From DASQFQ01 sp963811595 (GTDB taxonomy: Bacteria > Actinomycetota > Thermoleophilia > Solirubrobacterales > Solirubrobacteraceae), in contig CAWERW010000002.1 of the NCBI GenBank assembly GCA_963811595.1, positions 62,001 to 126,000 on the forward strand: a stretch of DNA of 64,000 nt. Direction: 5' to 3'. The notes under the pieces were generated by a model that saw only the letters and a list, made by a program, of their open reading frames with translations, did not search any database and had not been told where the DNA came from. Shown here piece after piece: positions 48,824-59,300 of this stretch (within the stretch, counting starts at the first letter, position 1; the number at the start of each line of letters is the position of its first letter). The translations under genes and the position numbers were made by a program.

Positions 48824-50182
48824 ATGAGCCGCACCGCCGCAGCCGCCGTTCGAGCGGCGCCCAGCGAGGACGCGGGCGCCGCGCGGCGCCCGCGCCTCAC
48901 CGTGATGAGCGGCGAGGGCGCGATCCTGTCGCTCGGGACCGTGGCCTCCGGCGTGCTCGCCTACGCGTTCAACGCGATCGCGGCGCGCACGCTCGGCCCG
49001 GCCGACTACGGCCCGATCGCGATCCTGTGGGCGCTCGTGTTCCTGATGTCGGTCGTGCTGTTCCGGCCGCTCGAGCAGACGCTCGCGCGCGGGATCGCCG
49101 ACCGGCTCGCGCGCGGCGAGGACACGCGTTGCGTCATCCGCGCCGCGGGCCGGCTCGGCATCGGCGTGACGGTGGTGGCGACGCTCGGCATCCTGGCCGC
49201 CTGGTCGCCGCTGACCAACGGCCTGTTCGGCGGGCGCGACGCGCTGACCGCCGCGCTCGCGCTCGGCGTGATCGGCTACTGCGCGTCGTTCGCGATGCGC
49301 GGGCTGCTCAGCGGTGTCCGCTGGCTCGCGGGCTACGGGCTGCTGCTGCTGGCCGACGGCGTGGCCCGCTTCGTGCTCGTCCTGCCGCTCGTGTTCTTCG
49401 CGTCGCCGACGCTCGCCGCCGTGGCGATCGCGGTCGCGGCGTTCGCCGGCGTGCTCGCCCCGCTGGCCGGGCGCGGGCGCCCGCGACTGCGGCCCGCGCT
49501 CACCGACGGCTCGGGCGACTCGCCGTTCGAGCTGCGGCACGCGCTCCGCTTCGCCGCCCCCGTCGGCGTCGTCGCGGCGGCGGACCAGATCCTCGTGAGC
49601 GGCGGCGCGCTGCTCGTCGCCTTCGAGGGCGGCGAAGAGGCGGCGGTCGCCGCCGGCACCGTGTTCGCGGCGACGATGCTCGTGCGCGCGCCCGTGTTCC
49701 TCTTCCAGGGCTTCGCGGCCGCGCTGCTGCCGAACCTGACGCGGCTCCAGGCGCTGGGGGACGCGGCGCGCTTCCGGCTCGCGATCCTGCGCGCCGTCGG
49801 GGTGCTGTCCGCGTTCGCCGTCGCGCTCACCGCCGGGATGCTGATCGCGGGCCCGGAGAGCATGCGCCTCCTCTACGGCCCGAGCTTCGACGTCGCCCGC
49901 AGCGACCTCGCCATCCTCGCCGCCGGCGTCGGCGCCTATCTCGCCGCGGCGACGTTCTCGCAGGCGTCGCTCGCCCGCGACCTGGCGCGCCAGGCGGCCT
50001 GGATGTGGAGCCTCGCGTCGGCGGCGTTCGTCGCCGTCTTCCTGCTGCTGCCGGGCGTCCCGATGCATCGGGTGAGCGTCGCGTTCTGCGCGTCCGCGCT
50101 GCTCGCGGCGACCGGGCTGCTCGCCCTGCTCGGCCGCTCGGAGGCGACGCCGCTGCGGGTTGTGCCCGCGCCGCAGACCTAG
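48824..50182 (+). CDS. Oligosaccharide flippase (Wzx/MATE-like)
   Basis: A 452-residue membrane protein with about twelve helices and the usual even spacing of polysaccharide exporters. The N-terminal cytoplasmic tail is short, followed by SGEGAILSLGTVASGVLAYA and a GPADYG loop. FAAPVGVVAAADQILVSGGA lies at the start of the second half. It would flip lipid-linked oligosaccharide to the outer face. It is the last gene of the operon, 10 bases after the epimerase. A perfect inverted repeat at 50201-50215 follows. No Wzy-type polymerase is obvious in the window. Confidence 0.82.
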   Translation: MSRTAAAAVRAAPSEDAGAARRPRLTVMSGEGAILSLGTVASGVLAYAFNAIAARTLGPADYGPIAILWALVFLMSVVLFRPLEQTLARGIADRLARGEDTRCVIRAAGRLGIGVTVVATLGILAAWSPLTNGLFGGRDALTAALALGVIGYCASFAMRGLLSGVRWLAGYGLLLLADGVARFVLVLPLVFFASPTLAAVAIAVAAFAGVLAPLAGRGRPRLRPALTDGSGDSPFELRHALRFAAPVGVVAAADQILVSGGALLVAFEGGEEAAVAAGTVFAATMLVRAPVFLFQGFAAALLPNLTRLQALGDAARFRLAILRAVGVLSAFAVALTAGMLIAGPESMRLLYGPSFDVARSDLAILAAGVGAYLAAATFSQASLARDLARQAAWMWSLASAAFVAVFLLLPGVPMHRVSVAFCASALLAATGLLALLGRSEATPLRVVPAPQT

Positions 50183-50200
50183 CCCTTCGGCCAGTCGAAT

Positions 50201-50215
50201 CCGGTCCCGGACCGG
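50201..50215. promoter_or_regulatory. Palindrome CCGGTC-CCG-GACCGG beside the promoter of the first giant protein
   Basis: A perfect 6-base inverted repeat with a 3-base centre, 18 bases after the flippase stop and one base before the TATAGG hexamer. It could be an operator for the giant secreted protein gene, the terminator of the polysaccharide operon, or both. Confidence 0.45.
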
Positions 50216-50216
50216 T

Positions 50217-50222
50217 TATAGG
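50217..50222 (+). promoter_or_regulatory. -10 element TATAGG of the first giant secreted protein gene
   Basis: TATAGG directly follows the palindrome. Transcription would start near 50229, giving a short leader with the ribosome site AGGAAGG (50241-50247) ahead of the GTG at 50254. Unlike most starts here, this gene has a proper leader. Confidence 0.45.
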
Positions 50223-50253
50223 GTCGCGCCTTCCCCCGACAGGAAGGCCGTCA

Positions 50254-53200
50254 GTGCAGCGCCTGCCCCTCGCCATCGTCATCGCCGCGCTCGCGATCCT
50301 GGCGACCCCGGCGACGGCGCTCGCCGCGCCGCCGACGGGCGTGACGGCGTTCGCGGGCTCCGGCCGCGTCGACCTCAGCTGGCAACCGGAGGCGGGGGCG
50401 ACGAGCTACCAGGTCTACCGCGGCACGAGCGCGACGGCGATCACCACGCCGCTCGCGTTCGGGGGGATCAGCCCGCCGTCGGTCGGCCAGACCGCGACCT
50501 ACGCGGACACCACCGCGGTCAACGGCACGACGTACCACTACGTCGTCCGCGCCGTCGTCGGCGGCACGGAGAGCGCCGACTCGCGGATGGTGCGCGCGAC
50601 GCCGCGGGCGCGGACGTGCTCGGGCAACCCCGTCACGCAGGAGAACTGCACGCCCGGCGACTCCGACTGGGAGGTCGCGCTCACCAACGTCGGCATCGAG
50701 GGCTTCGCCACCGAGCAGAGCGTCGACCGCGGCGGCTCGTTCGACGTCAAGGTCAAGACGACGGCCGCGTACGACCTCGAGATCTTCCGCAGCGGCTGGT
50801 ACGGCGGCGCGGGCGCCCGGCTCGTCTCGGTGGTGCCAAACATCGCCGCGCAGTCGCAGCCGAGCTGCACGAACGACGCCGGCACGGGGCTCGTCGACTG
50901 CGCGGGCTGGTCGGTGGCGCAGACGATCACGACGAGCACCGCCTGGCCCTCCGGGATCTACCTGATCCGGCTCAAGCGCCGCGACACCGGCAACGGCACC
51001 CACGTGCTGATCGTCGTGCGCGACGACGGCCGCTCGTCGGACATCCTCTACGGGCTCCCGACCTCGACCTACCAGGCCTACAACGCGTGGGGCGGGCGCT
51101 CGCTCTACGACTACAACTCGACGGGCGCGAACACGGTCGCCGGCGCCCGGCGCGCGGTCAAGGTGTCCTACGACCGCCCGTACTACCAGCCCAACCAGGA
51201 CTCGGAGCGCAACTGGTACTCGCGCAACGACATCACCACGGTGTGGTGGCTCGAGCGCAGCGGCTACGACGTCGCCTACGCCGCCGTGACGGACCTCGAG
51301 CGCAACGGCGCGCTCGCGCGCAACCACCGCGCGTACCTCTCGGGCGAGCACGACGAGTACTGGTCGGCCGCGATGCGCACCGCGGCCCAGCAGGCGCGCG
51401 ACGCGGGCACCGACCTTTTCTTCACCGGATCCAACGAGGTGTACTGGAAGATCCGCTTCGAGCCGAGCCCGGTCAGCGGCCGCCAGGACCGCGTGCAGGT
51501 CTGTTACAAGTCGACCCAGAGCGGTCCCGCGGACCCGACGGGCATCCCGACCGGGACGTGGCGCGACCCCGCGGGCGCGAACCTGCCGGAGAACGCCCTC
51601 ACCGGCGTGCAGTACATCGGCGACCACGGCTTCAACTACTTCCCGCTCCGGGTCACCGCCGCCCAGGGCAAGGACCGCATCTGGCGCTACACCGGTCTCG
51701 ACGCCCAGGCGACGGGCGCGACCGCCTCCGTCGGCAGCCAGCTCGTGGGCTGGGAGTGGGACGCACGCGCGAGCAACGGCTTCGAGCCGGCGGGCGTCAC
51801 CACGCTCGCCGCGTCGCCGGTCACGGGCGGGCTGCTGACCGACGCAGGCAGGAACTACGCCGACGGCTCGGCGGTCGCCAACATGGTCAAGTACACGGCC
51901 GCGAGCGGCGCGCTCGTGGTGACGACGGGGACGAACCACTGGACGTGGGGGCTCGAGCGCAACATCCTCAGCGAGGGCGAGCCGAACGCGAAGATCCAGC
52001 AGGCGACGACGAACATCCTCGCCGACATGGGCGCCGTGCCGGAGACGCCCGCGAGCGGGATCATCCTCGACGACCCCTCAGCCCCGCCGCTGCTCGTGCA
52101 GCGGACGCCGGCGACGTCCGCCACCGGCGTCGAGCCGGCCGCGAGCGTGCGCGCCGTGTTCTCGCGGCCGATGGACGGCTCGACGATCACCGGCTCGAGC
52201 TTCACGCTGCACCGGCCCGACGGGAGCCAGGCGCCGGCCACGGTCAGCTACGACGACCTGTCGTTCACCACGACGCTCACGCCCACCGCCCCGCTGTCGC
52301 TGTCGACCGCGCACACGGTCAGGCTCGCCGCGTCGGTCAAGGCCGCCAACGGGGTCCCGCTCGGCAGCGACATCGCGTGGTCGTTCACGACGCGCGACCC
52401 CGACACGACGCCGCCGGCCGTCACCGTCACGAGCCCGGCCGCCGGCACGACCGTGAGCGGCACCGTCACCCTCGCCGCGACGGCCTCCGACGACACCGCG
52501 GTGGCGGGCGTGCGCTTCAAGCTGGACGGCAACGACATCGGCGCCGAGGACACGACCGCGCCGTACTCGATCGCGTGGGACTCGAGCGCGGCCGCGAACG
52601 GCAACCACGTGCTGACGGCGGTCGCCCGCGACACGAGCGGCAACACCAAGACCTCGACCGGGACCCCGATCGAGATCGACCGCATCGGCCTCGTCGCCGC
52701 CTACGGGTTCGACGAGACGGCCGGGACGACCGCCCTCGACAGCTCGCCGAAGACCAACACGGGGACGGTCAGCGGCGCGACGCGGACCACCGCGGGCCGG
52801 TTCGGCGGCGCGCTGACGTTCGACGGCGTCAACGACTGGGTGACGGTGCCCGACTCGAGCTCGCTCGACCTCAGCACCGCAATGACGCTCGAGGCGTGGG
52901 TCAACCCGTCCTCTCAGAGCTCGTGGCGGACCGCCGTGCTCAAGGAGCAGCCGAACCAGCTCGTCTACGCGCTCTACTCGAACACCGACCAGAACCGGCC
53001 GAGCGCGCACGTCTACACCGACGGCGACCACGACACCCGCGGCACCGGGGCGATCCCGCTCAACGCCTGGACGCACCTCGCCGCCACCTACGACGGCGCG
53101 ACGCTGCGCTTCTACGTCGGCGGCACGCTGGTCTCGTCGGCGAGCTACCAGGGCTCGATCGTCAACTCGAGCGGGGCGCTGCGCATCGGCGGCAACGCCG

Positions 53201-55101
53201 TCTGGGACGAATGGTTCGCCGGCCGTATCGACGAGGTCCGCGTCTACCGGCGCGTGCTGAGCATGGCGGAGATCCAGGCGGACATGGCGAACCCGGTGGT
53301 ACCGGTCGTGCCCGACACGACGGCGCCGACCGCGCCCACCAGCCTGACCGCCGCGGACGGCCTGTTCAACGTGCACCTCGACTGGAACGCCGCGAGCGAC
53401 GACCGCGGGGTGACCAAGTACACCGTCCACCGCTCGACCACGGCGGGCTTCGTCCCGTCGGCGGCGAACAAGGTCGCGGAGACGACGACCGCCACGACGT
53501 GGACCGACAGCGGGCTGGCCCCGGGCGACTACCGGTACCGCGTGGTCGCGGAGGACGCCGCCGGTAACCGCAGCGCACCGTCGGCCGAGGTCACGGGCAC
53601 CGCCGAGCCCGACACCACGGCGCCCGCCGTGTCCGTGTCGGCGCCCGCCGACGGCGCCACGGTGGCGGGGACGATCAACGTGACTGCGACCGCGTCCGAC
53701 GATGTCGGGGTCAGCGGCGTGCAGTTCCGGCTCGACGGCAACGACCTCGGGGCCGAGGACACCAACTCGCCCTACTCGGCCTCGTGGAACACCACCGGCG
53801 TGCCCGACGGCAGCCACACGCTGACCGCCGTCGCCCGCGACGCCGCCGGCAACACGAGGACCTCCGCGACGGTCACGGTGACGGTCAAGAACACCGACAC
53901 CGAGCAGCCGGCCGTGTCGCTCACCGCGCCGGCCGGCGGCGCGACCGTCAACGGCGCGATCAGCGTCACCGCGAGCGCGTCAGACGACGTCGGCGTCAGC
54001 GGCGTCCAGTTCCGGCTCGACGGCGCCAACCTCGGCGCCGAGGACACCGGCTCCCCCTACTCGACCTCGTGGAACACGACGAACGTCGCCGACGGCAGTC
54101 ACACGCTGACGGCCGTCGCCCGGGACGCGGCCGGCAACACCAGGACGTCCACCGGCGTCACCGTGACCGTCAAGAACACGGACACCGCGGCGCCGAGCGT
54201 CGCGCTCACCGCGCCGACCGGCGGCACGGTCTCCGGCACCGTCAACGTGACCGCGAGCGCCTCCGACGACGTCGGCGTCAGCGGCGTCCAGTTCCGGCTC
54301 GACGGCGCCAACCTCGGGTCCGAGGACACGAGCTCGCCCTACTCGACGTCGTGGAACACCGCGACCGCGACGAACGGCAGCCACACCCTCAGCGCGACCG
54401 CCCGCGACGCCGCCGGCAACACCCGGACGGCCACGAACGTCGCCGTGACGGTGAGCAACGCGCCCGCGACGGGCGGCCTCGTCGCCGCCTACGGCTTCGA
54501 GGAGGCCAGCGGCACGTCGACCGCCGACTCCTCAGGCTCCGGCAACACGGGCACGCTCGTCGGCGGCCCGACCCGCGCGGCGACGGGCCGGATCGGACGC
54601 GCGCTGTCCTTCGACGGCAGCAACGACCAGGTCACGGCGCCGAACTCGGCGTCGCTCGCGCTGACCTCGGCGGTGACGCTCGAGGCCTGGATCAACCCGA
54701 CGACGCTCTCGAGCTGGCGCACGGTGATCATGAAGGAGCAGCCCGGCGACCTCCTCTACGCGATGTACGCGAACTCGGCCTCGGACCGGCCGGAGGTCGA
54801 CGTCTTCACGAACAACTCGCGCTGGATCTTCGGGCCGTCCAAGCTGCCGACCGGCGCCTGGACGCACCTGGCGATGACCTACGATGCGACGACGCTGCGC
54901 ATGTACGTGAACGGCACGCTGGTGTCGAGCGGGAACCTCGGTGGCAACATCAGGGTCGCCAACGGCCTGCTCCGGATCGGCGGCAACTCGATCTGGGGCG
55001 AGTGGTACCGCGGTCTCATCGACGAGGTCCGGGTCTACAACCGCGTGCTCAGCGCCGCCGAGATCACCGCGGACATGACCCGGCCCGTCGTCGGGCCCTG
55101 A
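50254..55101 (+). CDS. Giant secreted protein: FN3, dimethylformamidase-like, Ig and LamG domains
   Basis: A 1,615-residue exported protein. The signal peptide MQRLPLAIVIAALAILATPA ends near ALAAPP. Domains in order: FN3 (about 25-110); a region resembling the N,N-dimethylformamidase large subunit (about 120-600) with STYQAYNAWGG, GEHDEYWSAAMR, GSNEVYWKIRF and LVGWEWDARASNGFEPAG; a Big_5-type domain (about 610-715); an Ig-like domain; LamG (about 812-1010); FN3 (about 1020-1110); three near-identical Ig repeats; LamG again (about 1410-1612). The HxE in GEHDEYW matches the area that holds the metal site in dimethylformamidase. It probably binds glycans and cleaves an amide at the cell surface. 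The GTG has AGGAAGG upstream. Confidence 0.82.
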   Translation: MQRLPLAIVIAALAILATPATALAAPPTGVTAFAGSGRVDLSWQPEAGATSYQVYRGTSATAITTPLAFGGISPPSVGQTATYADTTAVNGTTYHYVVRAVVGGTESADSRMVRATPRARTCSGNPVTQENCTPGDSDWEVALTNVGIEGFATEQSVDRGGSFDVKVKTTAAYDLEIFRSGWYGGAGARLVSVVPNIAAQSQPSCTNDAGTGLVDCAGWSVAQTITTSTAWPSGIYLIRLKRRDTGNGTHVLIVVRDDGRSSDILYGLPTSTYQAYNAWGGRSLYDYNSTGANTVAGARRAVKVSYDRPYYQPNQDSERNWYSRNDITTVWWLERSGYDVAYAAVTDLERNGALARNHRAYLSGEHDEYWSAAMRTAAQQARDAGTDLFFTGSNEVYWKIRFEPSPVSGRQDRVQVCYKSTQSGPADPTGIPTGTWRDPAGANLPENALTGVQYIGDHGFNYFPLRVTAAQGKDRIWRYTGLDAQATGATASVGSQLVGWEWDARASNGFEPAGVTTLAASPVTGGLLTDAGRNYADGSAVANMVKYTAASGALVVTTGTNHWTWGLERNILSEGEPNAKIQQATTNILADMGAVPETPASGIILDDPSAPPLLVQRTPATSATGVEPAASVRAVFSRPMDGSTITGSSFTLHRPDGSQAPATVSYDDLSFTTTLTPTAPLSLSTAHTVRLAASVKAANGVPLGSDIAWSFTTRDPDTTPPAVTVTSPAAGTTVSGTVTLAATASDDTAVAGVRFKLDGNDIGAEDTTAPYSIAWDSSAAANGNHVLTAVARDTSGNTKTSTGTPIEIDRIGLVAAYGFDETAGTTALDSSPKTNTGTVSGATRTTAGRFGGALTFDGVNDWVTVPDSSSLDLSTAMTLEAWVNPSSQSSWRTAVLKEQPNQLVYALYSNTDQNRPSAHVYTDGDHDTRGTGAIPLNAWTHLAATYDGATLRFYVGGTLVSSASYQGSIVNSSGALRIGGNAVWDEWFAGRIDEVRVYRRVLSMAEIQADMANPVVPVVPDTTAPTAPTSLTAADGLFNVHLDWNAASDDRGVTKYTVHRSTTAGFVPSAANKVAETTTATTWTDSGLAPGDYRYRVVAEDAAGNRSAPSAEVTGTAEPDTTAPAVSVSAPADGATVAGTINVTATASDDVGVSGVQFRLDGNDLGAEDTNSPYSASWNTTGVPDGSHTLTAVARDAAGNTRTSATVTVTVKNTDTEQPAVSLTAPAGGATVNGAISVTASASDDVGVSGVQFRLDGANLGAEDTGSPYSTSWNTTNVADGSHTLTAVARDAAGNTRTSTGVTVTVKNTDTAAPSVALTAPTGGTVSGTVNVTASASDDVGVSGVQFRLDGANLGSEDTSSPYSTSWNTATATNGSHTLSATARDAAGNTRTATNVAVTVSNAPATGGLVAAYGFEEASGTSTADSSGSGNTGTLVGGPTRAATGRIGRALSFDGSNDQVTAPNSASLALTSAVTLEAWINPTTLSSWRTVIMKEQPGDLLYAMYANSASDRPEVDVFTNNSRWIFGPSKLPTGAWTHLAMTYDATTLRMYVNGTLVSSGNLGGNIRVANGLLRIGGNSIWGEWYRGLIDEVRVYNRVLSAAEITADMTRPVVGP
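53611..54462 (+). repeat. Three tandem near-identical Ig-domain repeats of about 95 codons
   Basis: Units at 53611-53895, 53896-54180 and 54181-54462 (the last one codon shorter) encode Ig-like domains with the shared core SDDVGVSGVQFRLDG and SPYS-SWNT. Similarity is high at the DNA level as well, including identical long stretches, which points to recent duplication or gene conversion. A more diverged copy lies at about 52400-52680. Confidence 0.8.
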
Positions 55102-55110
55102 GGCCGCGGG

Positions 55111-56256
55111 CTACGCGGCCAGGGCGATCGGCGTCGGCACGCCGTCGAGCGAGACGGGCGCGCCGCCGCGGTCCAGCGAGCACTGCAGCGCGTGCAGCAC
55201 TTCCACGACCGCGACGCCCTGGTCGGCGCCGGAGCGCGGCGCCTCGAGCCCGCGGACCGCGCGCGCGAACTGCCGCGCCTCTGCCCGCAGCGGCTCCTCG
55301 CTGGGGATGCGGGGGATGAAGGTGTCGCCGAAGCGGACCTGGACGTACTCGCCGTAGGACGTCGGCGGCTGCCCCTCGGGGACCTCGCTGGTGACGCCCT
55401 TGTCGTAAACCGTAACCTTCTGGTCGAGGCTCATATCGTCGAAGACGGCCATCTTGTCCGAGCCCACGACGGTGACCCGGCGGATCTTGTGCGGGTCCAG
55501 CCACGACAGCTGCAGGTGGGCGATCACGCCGCCCGGGAAGCGAAGCAGCGCGAACACCACGTCCTCGATGCCAGGGCGGATGAAAGCCTGGCCCTGGGCG
55601 GACACGGAGTAGGGGCGCTCCCCCAGCAGGTGCATGAGCACCGAGACGTCGTGCGCGCCCAGCGACCACAGCGCGTTCTCGTCCGCGCGGACCTGGCCGA
55701 GGTTGACGCGCGTCGTGTAGATGTAGCGCGTCTCGCCGAGAGCGCCGGTCTCGCACAGCTCCTTGAGCCGTGCCACGGCCGGATGGTGGACGAGCAGGTG
55801 GCCGACGAAGAGCGTGCGCCCGCGGCGCTCGGCCAGGCGGGCCATGTGGCGCGCGTCCTCGACCGTCGTGGCCAGCGGCTTCTCGACGAACACGTGCTTG
55901 CCGGCCTCGAGGGCGCGCTCGGCGAGCGGGCGGTGCGAGTTGGCGCCGGTGGCGATCGCGACGGCCTCGACCTCGGGGTCGGCGAGCACCTCGTCGAGAT
56001 CGCGGGTCATGCGCGTGTCGGGGTGCTGGCGCGCCGCGCGCTCGAGCCGGCCGGCGTCGAGGTCGCAGAGCCAGGTGAGCTCCGTCTCCGGATTGGTGCT
56101 CCAGGCGCGGGCGAGGTTCGGCCCCCAGTAGCCGAGGCCCACCCCGGCGATCTTCACCGGGGGCATGGGGGCATCGTCGCGGCGGGGCAGTGACCGCGGA
56201 GCATTGGGTTCGTGGCTCATGGCGGCATCATGGAAGAGCCCCGCCACGGCGTCCAT
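55111..56256 (-). CDS. Gfo/Idh/MocA-family oxidoreductase
   Basis: A 381-residue NAD(P)-dependent sugar oxidoreductase. The nucleotide loop is VKIAGVGLGYWGPNLARAW, and the family signature HVFVEKPLATT contains the catalytic Lys. DENALWSLGAHDVSVLMHLL provides the substrate-binding His. Such enzymes oxidise or reduce (amino)sugars, often of nucleotide sugars in surface glycan pathways. Start choice is uncertain: the frame opens at 56256 (MDAVAG), with ATGs at 56220 (MSHEP) and 56166 (MPPVKIAG); the last would be closest to the core fold. It converges on the first giant secreted gene (9-base gap) and diverges from the second. Confidence 0.87.
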   Translation of the reverse strand: MDAVAGLFHDAAMSHEPNAPRSLPRRDDAPMPPVKIAGVGLGYWGPNLARAWSTNPETELTWLCDLDAGRLERAARQHPDTRMTRDLDEVLADPEVEAVAIATGANSHRPLAERALEAGKHVFVEKPLATTVEDARHMARLAERRGRTLFVGHLLVHHPAVARLKELCETGALGETRYIYTTRVNLGQVRADENALWSLGAHDVSVLMHLLGERPYSVSAQGQAFIRPGIEDVVFALLRFPGGVIAHLQLSWLDPHKIRRVTVVGSDKMAVFDDMSLDQKVTVYDKGVTSEVPEGQPPTSYGEYVQVRFGDTFIPRIPSEEPLRAEARQFARAVRGLEAPRSGADQGVAVVEVLHALQCSLDRGGAPVSLDGVPTPIALAA

Positions 56257-56331
56257 GGCGACCGGCTAGGTCGCCTCTGGCCATTGGTCTAGTCCTTCGA
56301 TCTGGCCGTGGGAAGCGGCCTTTCACATCCC

Positions 56332-56337
56332 TACGAT
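56332..56337 (+). promoter_or_regulatory. -10 element TACGAT of the second giant secreted protein gene
   Basis: TACGAT ends 6 bases before the GTG at 56344, with no ribosome site between. It lies in the 87-base gap shared with the divergent oxidoreductase gene. Confidence 0.45.
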
Positions 56338-56343
56338 CGGCCG

Positions 56344-59300
56344 GTGACGCGTGCTCGCCCCCCTGGGTTTCGCAGACCGTCCTCGGTGGCGGCCTGCCTG
56401 GTACTGGCGACACTGACCATCCTCGCCCTTCCGGGCGGCGCCAGCGTCCAGGGAGCCTCCACCGCTCCCGCCGGCCTGACCGCCGTCTCGCTAGACGACC
56501 GCATCGTGGTCGCCTGGGACGCCGTCGGCGGCGCCACGGGCTACCGCGTCTACCGCGGCTCGTCGCCCGAATCCGTGAGCACGCTGGTGGGCTCGCCCGG
56601 CGGCTCCACCACGACGTTCACCGACAGCTCGGTCGACGCCGGCGACACCGCGTACTACGCCGTGCGCGCCGTCGACGGCGGCGGCCAGTCGCCGCTGTCG
56701 AACGTCAGCGGCGCCAAGTCGGTCAGCGCCGCGTGCGGCTCGTCGCAGCCGATCGTGCGCGAGAACTGCATGCCCGGCACTCGCAACTGGACGGGCGGCT
56801 TCATCGTCCCCGTCGAGGACGACGGCATCGAGGGCTTCGCGACCGCGACGAGCATCGAGGCCGGCCAGAGCGTCAACTTCAAGGCCGACGTCGGCGCCGG
56901 CGCCGCCCCGCCGGTACGCATCGAGGTCTACCGCAACGGCTGGTACGACGGCGAGCAGGGTCGGCTCATGACGACGATCCCGGGCCTCACCGGGACCGAC
57001 CAACCGGCGTGCCACAACAACGCCGAGACCGGCATGACCGACTGCTCGAACTGGTCGACGTCCGCCACGCTGACGACGACGACAGCCTGGCCGACCGGCG
57101 TCTACATGGTCAAGTTCGTCCGCGAGGACAACGGCTTCGAGAACGAGGTCCCGCTCGTCGTGCGCGACGACGGCGCGGACCCGGACCTGCTCTACAAGCT
57201 CCCGGTCAGCACCTACCAGGCCTACAACTTCTACGGCGGCAAGTCGCTCTACGACTCCTTCAGCGAGGGCGCCAACACGATCAGCGGTGGGAAGCGCGCG
57301 GTCGAGGTCTCCTTCGACCGGCCCTACGTCCAGTCGCGCTCGGCCCTCGACTGGTACAGCGACTGGTACGGCCGGACCGACCTCCCGCTGCTGAGCTGGC
57401 TCGAGCGCCAGGGCTACGACGTCGGCTACGTCACCGACACTGACGTGCAGGCACACCCCGCGCGCCTCCGCGACGCCAAGGCCGTCGTCAACGGCATCCA
57501 CGACGAGTACTGGACCGGCGAGATGCGCGAGGCGGCCGAGGACGCGCGCGACGCCGGCGTGTCGCTCGTCTTCCCCGGCGCCAACGGCGTCTACTGGAAG
57601 ACGCGGCTCGAGACGAGCGCCACCACCGGCGTCGCCAACCGCGTGCTCGTCTGTTACAAGACGACCGCCGGCGGCCCGGTCGACCCGAGCGGCAGCCACA
57701 CGGGCACCTGGCGCGATCCCGCGGGAGCGAACCGGCCCGAGAACGCGCTCCAGGGCGTCCAGTACATCGGCGACTCCGGCTTCGCCCCGATCAAGGTCTC
57801 CGCGGCCGAGGGCCGCGACCGCTTCTGGCGCCACACCGAGGTCGCGAGCCTCGCCCCCGGCACGTCGCGCAACGTCGGCAGCCGGCTCATCGGCTGGGAG
57901 TGGGACCAGCGCTTCGACAACGGCTTCAGCCCGGCCGGGCTCGACACGCTCGCTTCCTCGCCCGTGTCCGGCAACCTCCTCACCGACGCCGGCCGGGTCT
58001 ACACCTCCGGTCCCGCGGTGTCGAACGTGACCCGCTACCGCGCGCCCAGCGGCGCCTTCGTGTGGTCGAGCGGGACGAACAACTGGAGCACCGGGCTCGC
58101 GCGCAACGAGACCGGCAACGGCGAGCCGAACTCGATCATCCAGCAGGCCACGTTGAACCTGCTCACCGACATGCAGGTGCAGCCGGCCACGCCGGCCGCG
58201 GGCATGGTCACCGAGCCGCCCGGCCCGCCGTCGGTCACGGGCTCGACCCCGGCGAGCGCCGCCGTCGGCGTCTCCACCAAGGCGTCCCCCACCGTGACGT
58301 TCGACCGCTCGGTCGACCCGTTCACGCTCCGCGACGAGTTCACGCTCACCGGCCCCGGCGGCCAGGCCGTCGAGGCGACCGTGACGTGGGACGAGAACTC
58401 GCTCACCGGCAAGATCGACCCCGCCGGGCAGCTCGACGCGCTCACGCTCTACACCGCGCGCGTCGGCACCGGCGTCAAGAGCTGGAGCGGCGAGACCCTC
58501 GGCGCCGTCCGGACCTGGAGCTTCACCACCGGTCTCGGCGAGCCGCCCGAGGTCGCCTCGACGACGCCCGCCGACGGTGCGACCAACGTCCCGATCGACA
58601 CCACCGTGCGGGTCCGTTTCGACCGCCAGGTCGACCCCACGACCCTGACCGCCGCCAGCTTCAGCCTCCGCAACGCGAGCGGCACGGCGATCCCGGGGTC
58701 GATCGACTATGACGCCGCGACGCGCACCGCCACGCTGACGCCGACCGCGCCGCTCGCGGGCACGACGCAGTACACGGCCCGCGTCACGACCGCGGTCCGC
58801 GGCGACGACAACACGCCGCTGACCGCGCAGGTGACCTGGAGCTTCACCACCGGCACGACGCTCGACGTCGTGCGCCGCGTGCCCGACCCGCTCGGCCCCT
58901 ACGCGGGCGCAGCGTCGCCGGACACCGCCGTGCGGGCCGAGTTCTCGCGCCTCGTCGACGCGAGCACGCTCGACACGACCAGCTTCCAGCTCCGCGACTC
59001 GGGCGGCAATCCCGTGCCCGCCACGGTCAGCTACAACGCCGCCACCCGCGTCGGGTCGCTGATGCCGAACGGTCCGCTCGCCAACGCTGCCACTTACACG
59101 GCGCGGCTGTCCGGCGTCCGCGCGGCCGACGGCTCGCCGCTCGGCGGCACCGTGACCTGGCAGTTCACGACCGCGCTGACCCCGCCGCCCGCGCCCGCCG
59201 TGTCCTCGCGCACGCCGCTCGGCGGCGCCACCGACGTCGACACGCGCTCGACCGTCCGCGTCACGTTCGACCGCGCGATCGAGCCCGACTCGCTCGACGA

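Noticed and set aside
49027..50253. A longer start (up to 400 codons) for the first giant secreted protein
   Set aside because: The upstream part lies antisense-free inside the flippase gene in another frame. The GTG at 50254 has a ribosome site and gives a signal peptide.
53611..54462. Direct repeats resembling a CRISPR array
   Set aside because: Repeat units are 285 bases, in frame, and encode Ig-like domains of a secreted protein. There are no short spacers and no cas genes.
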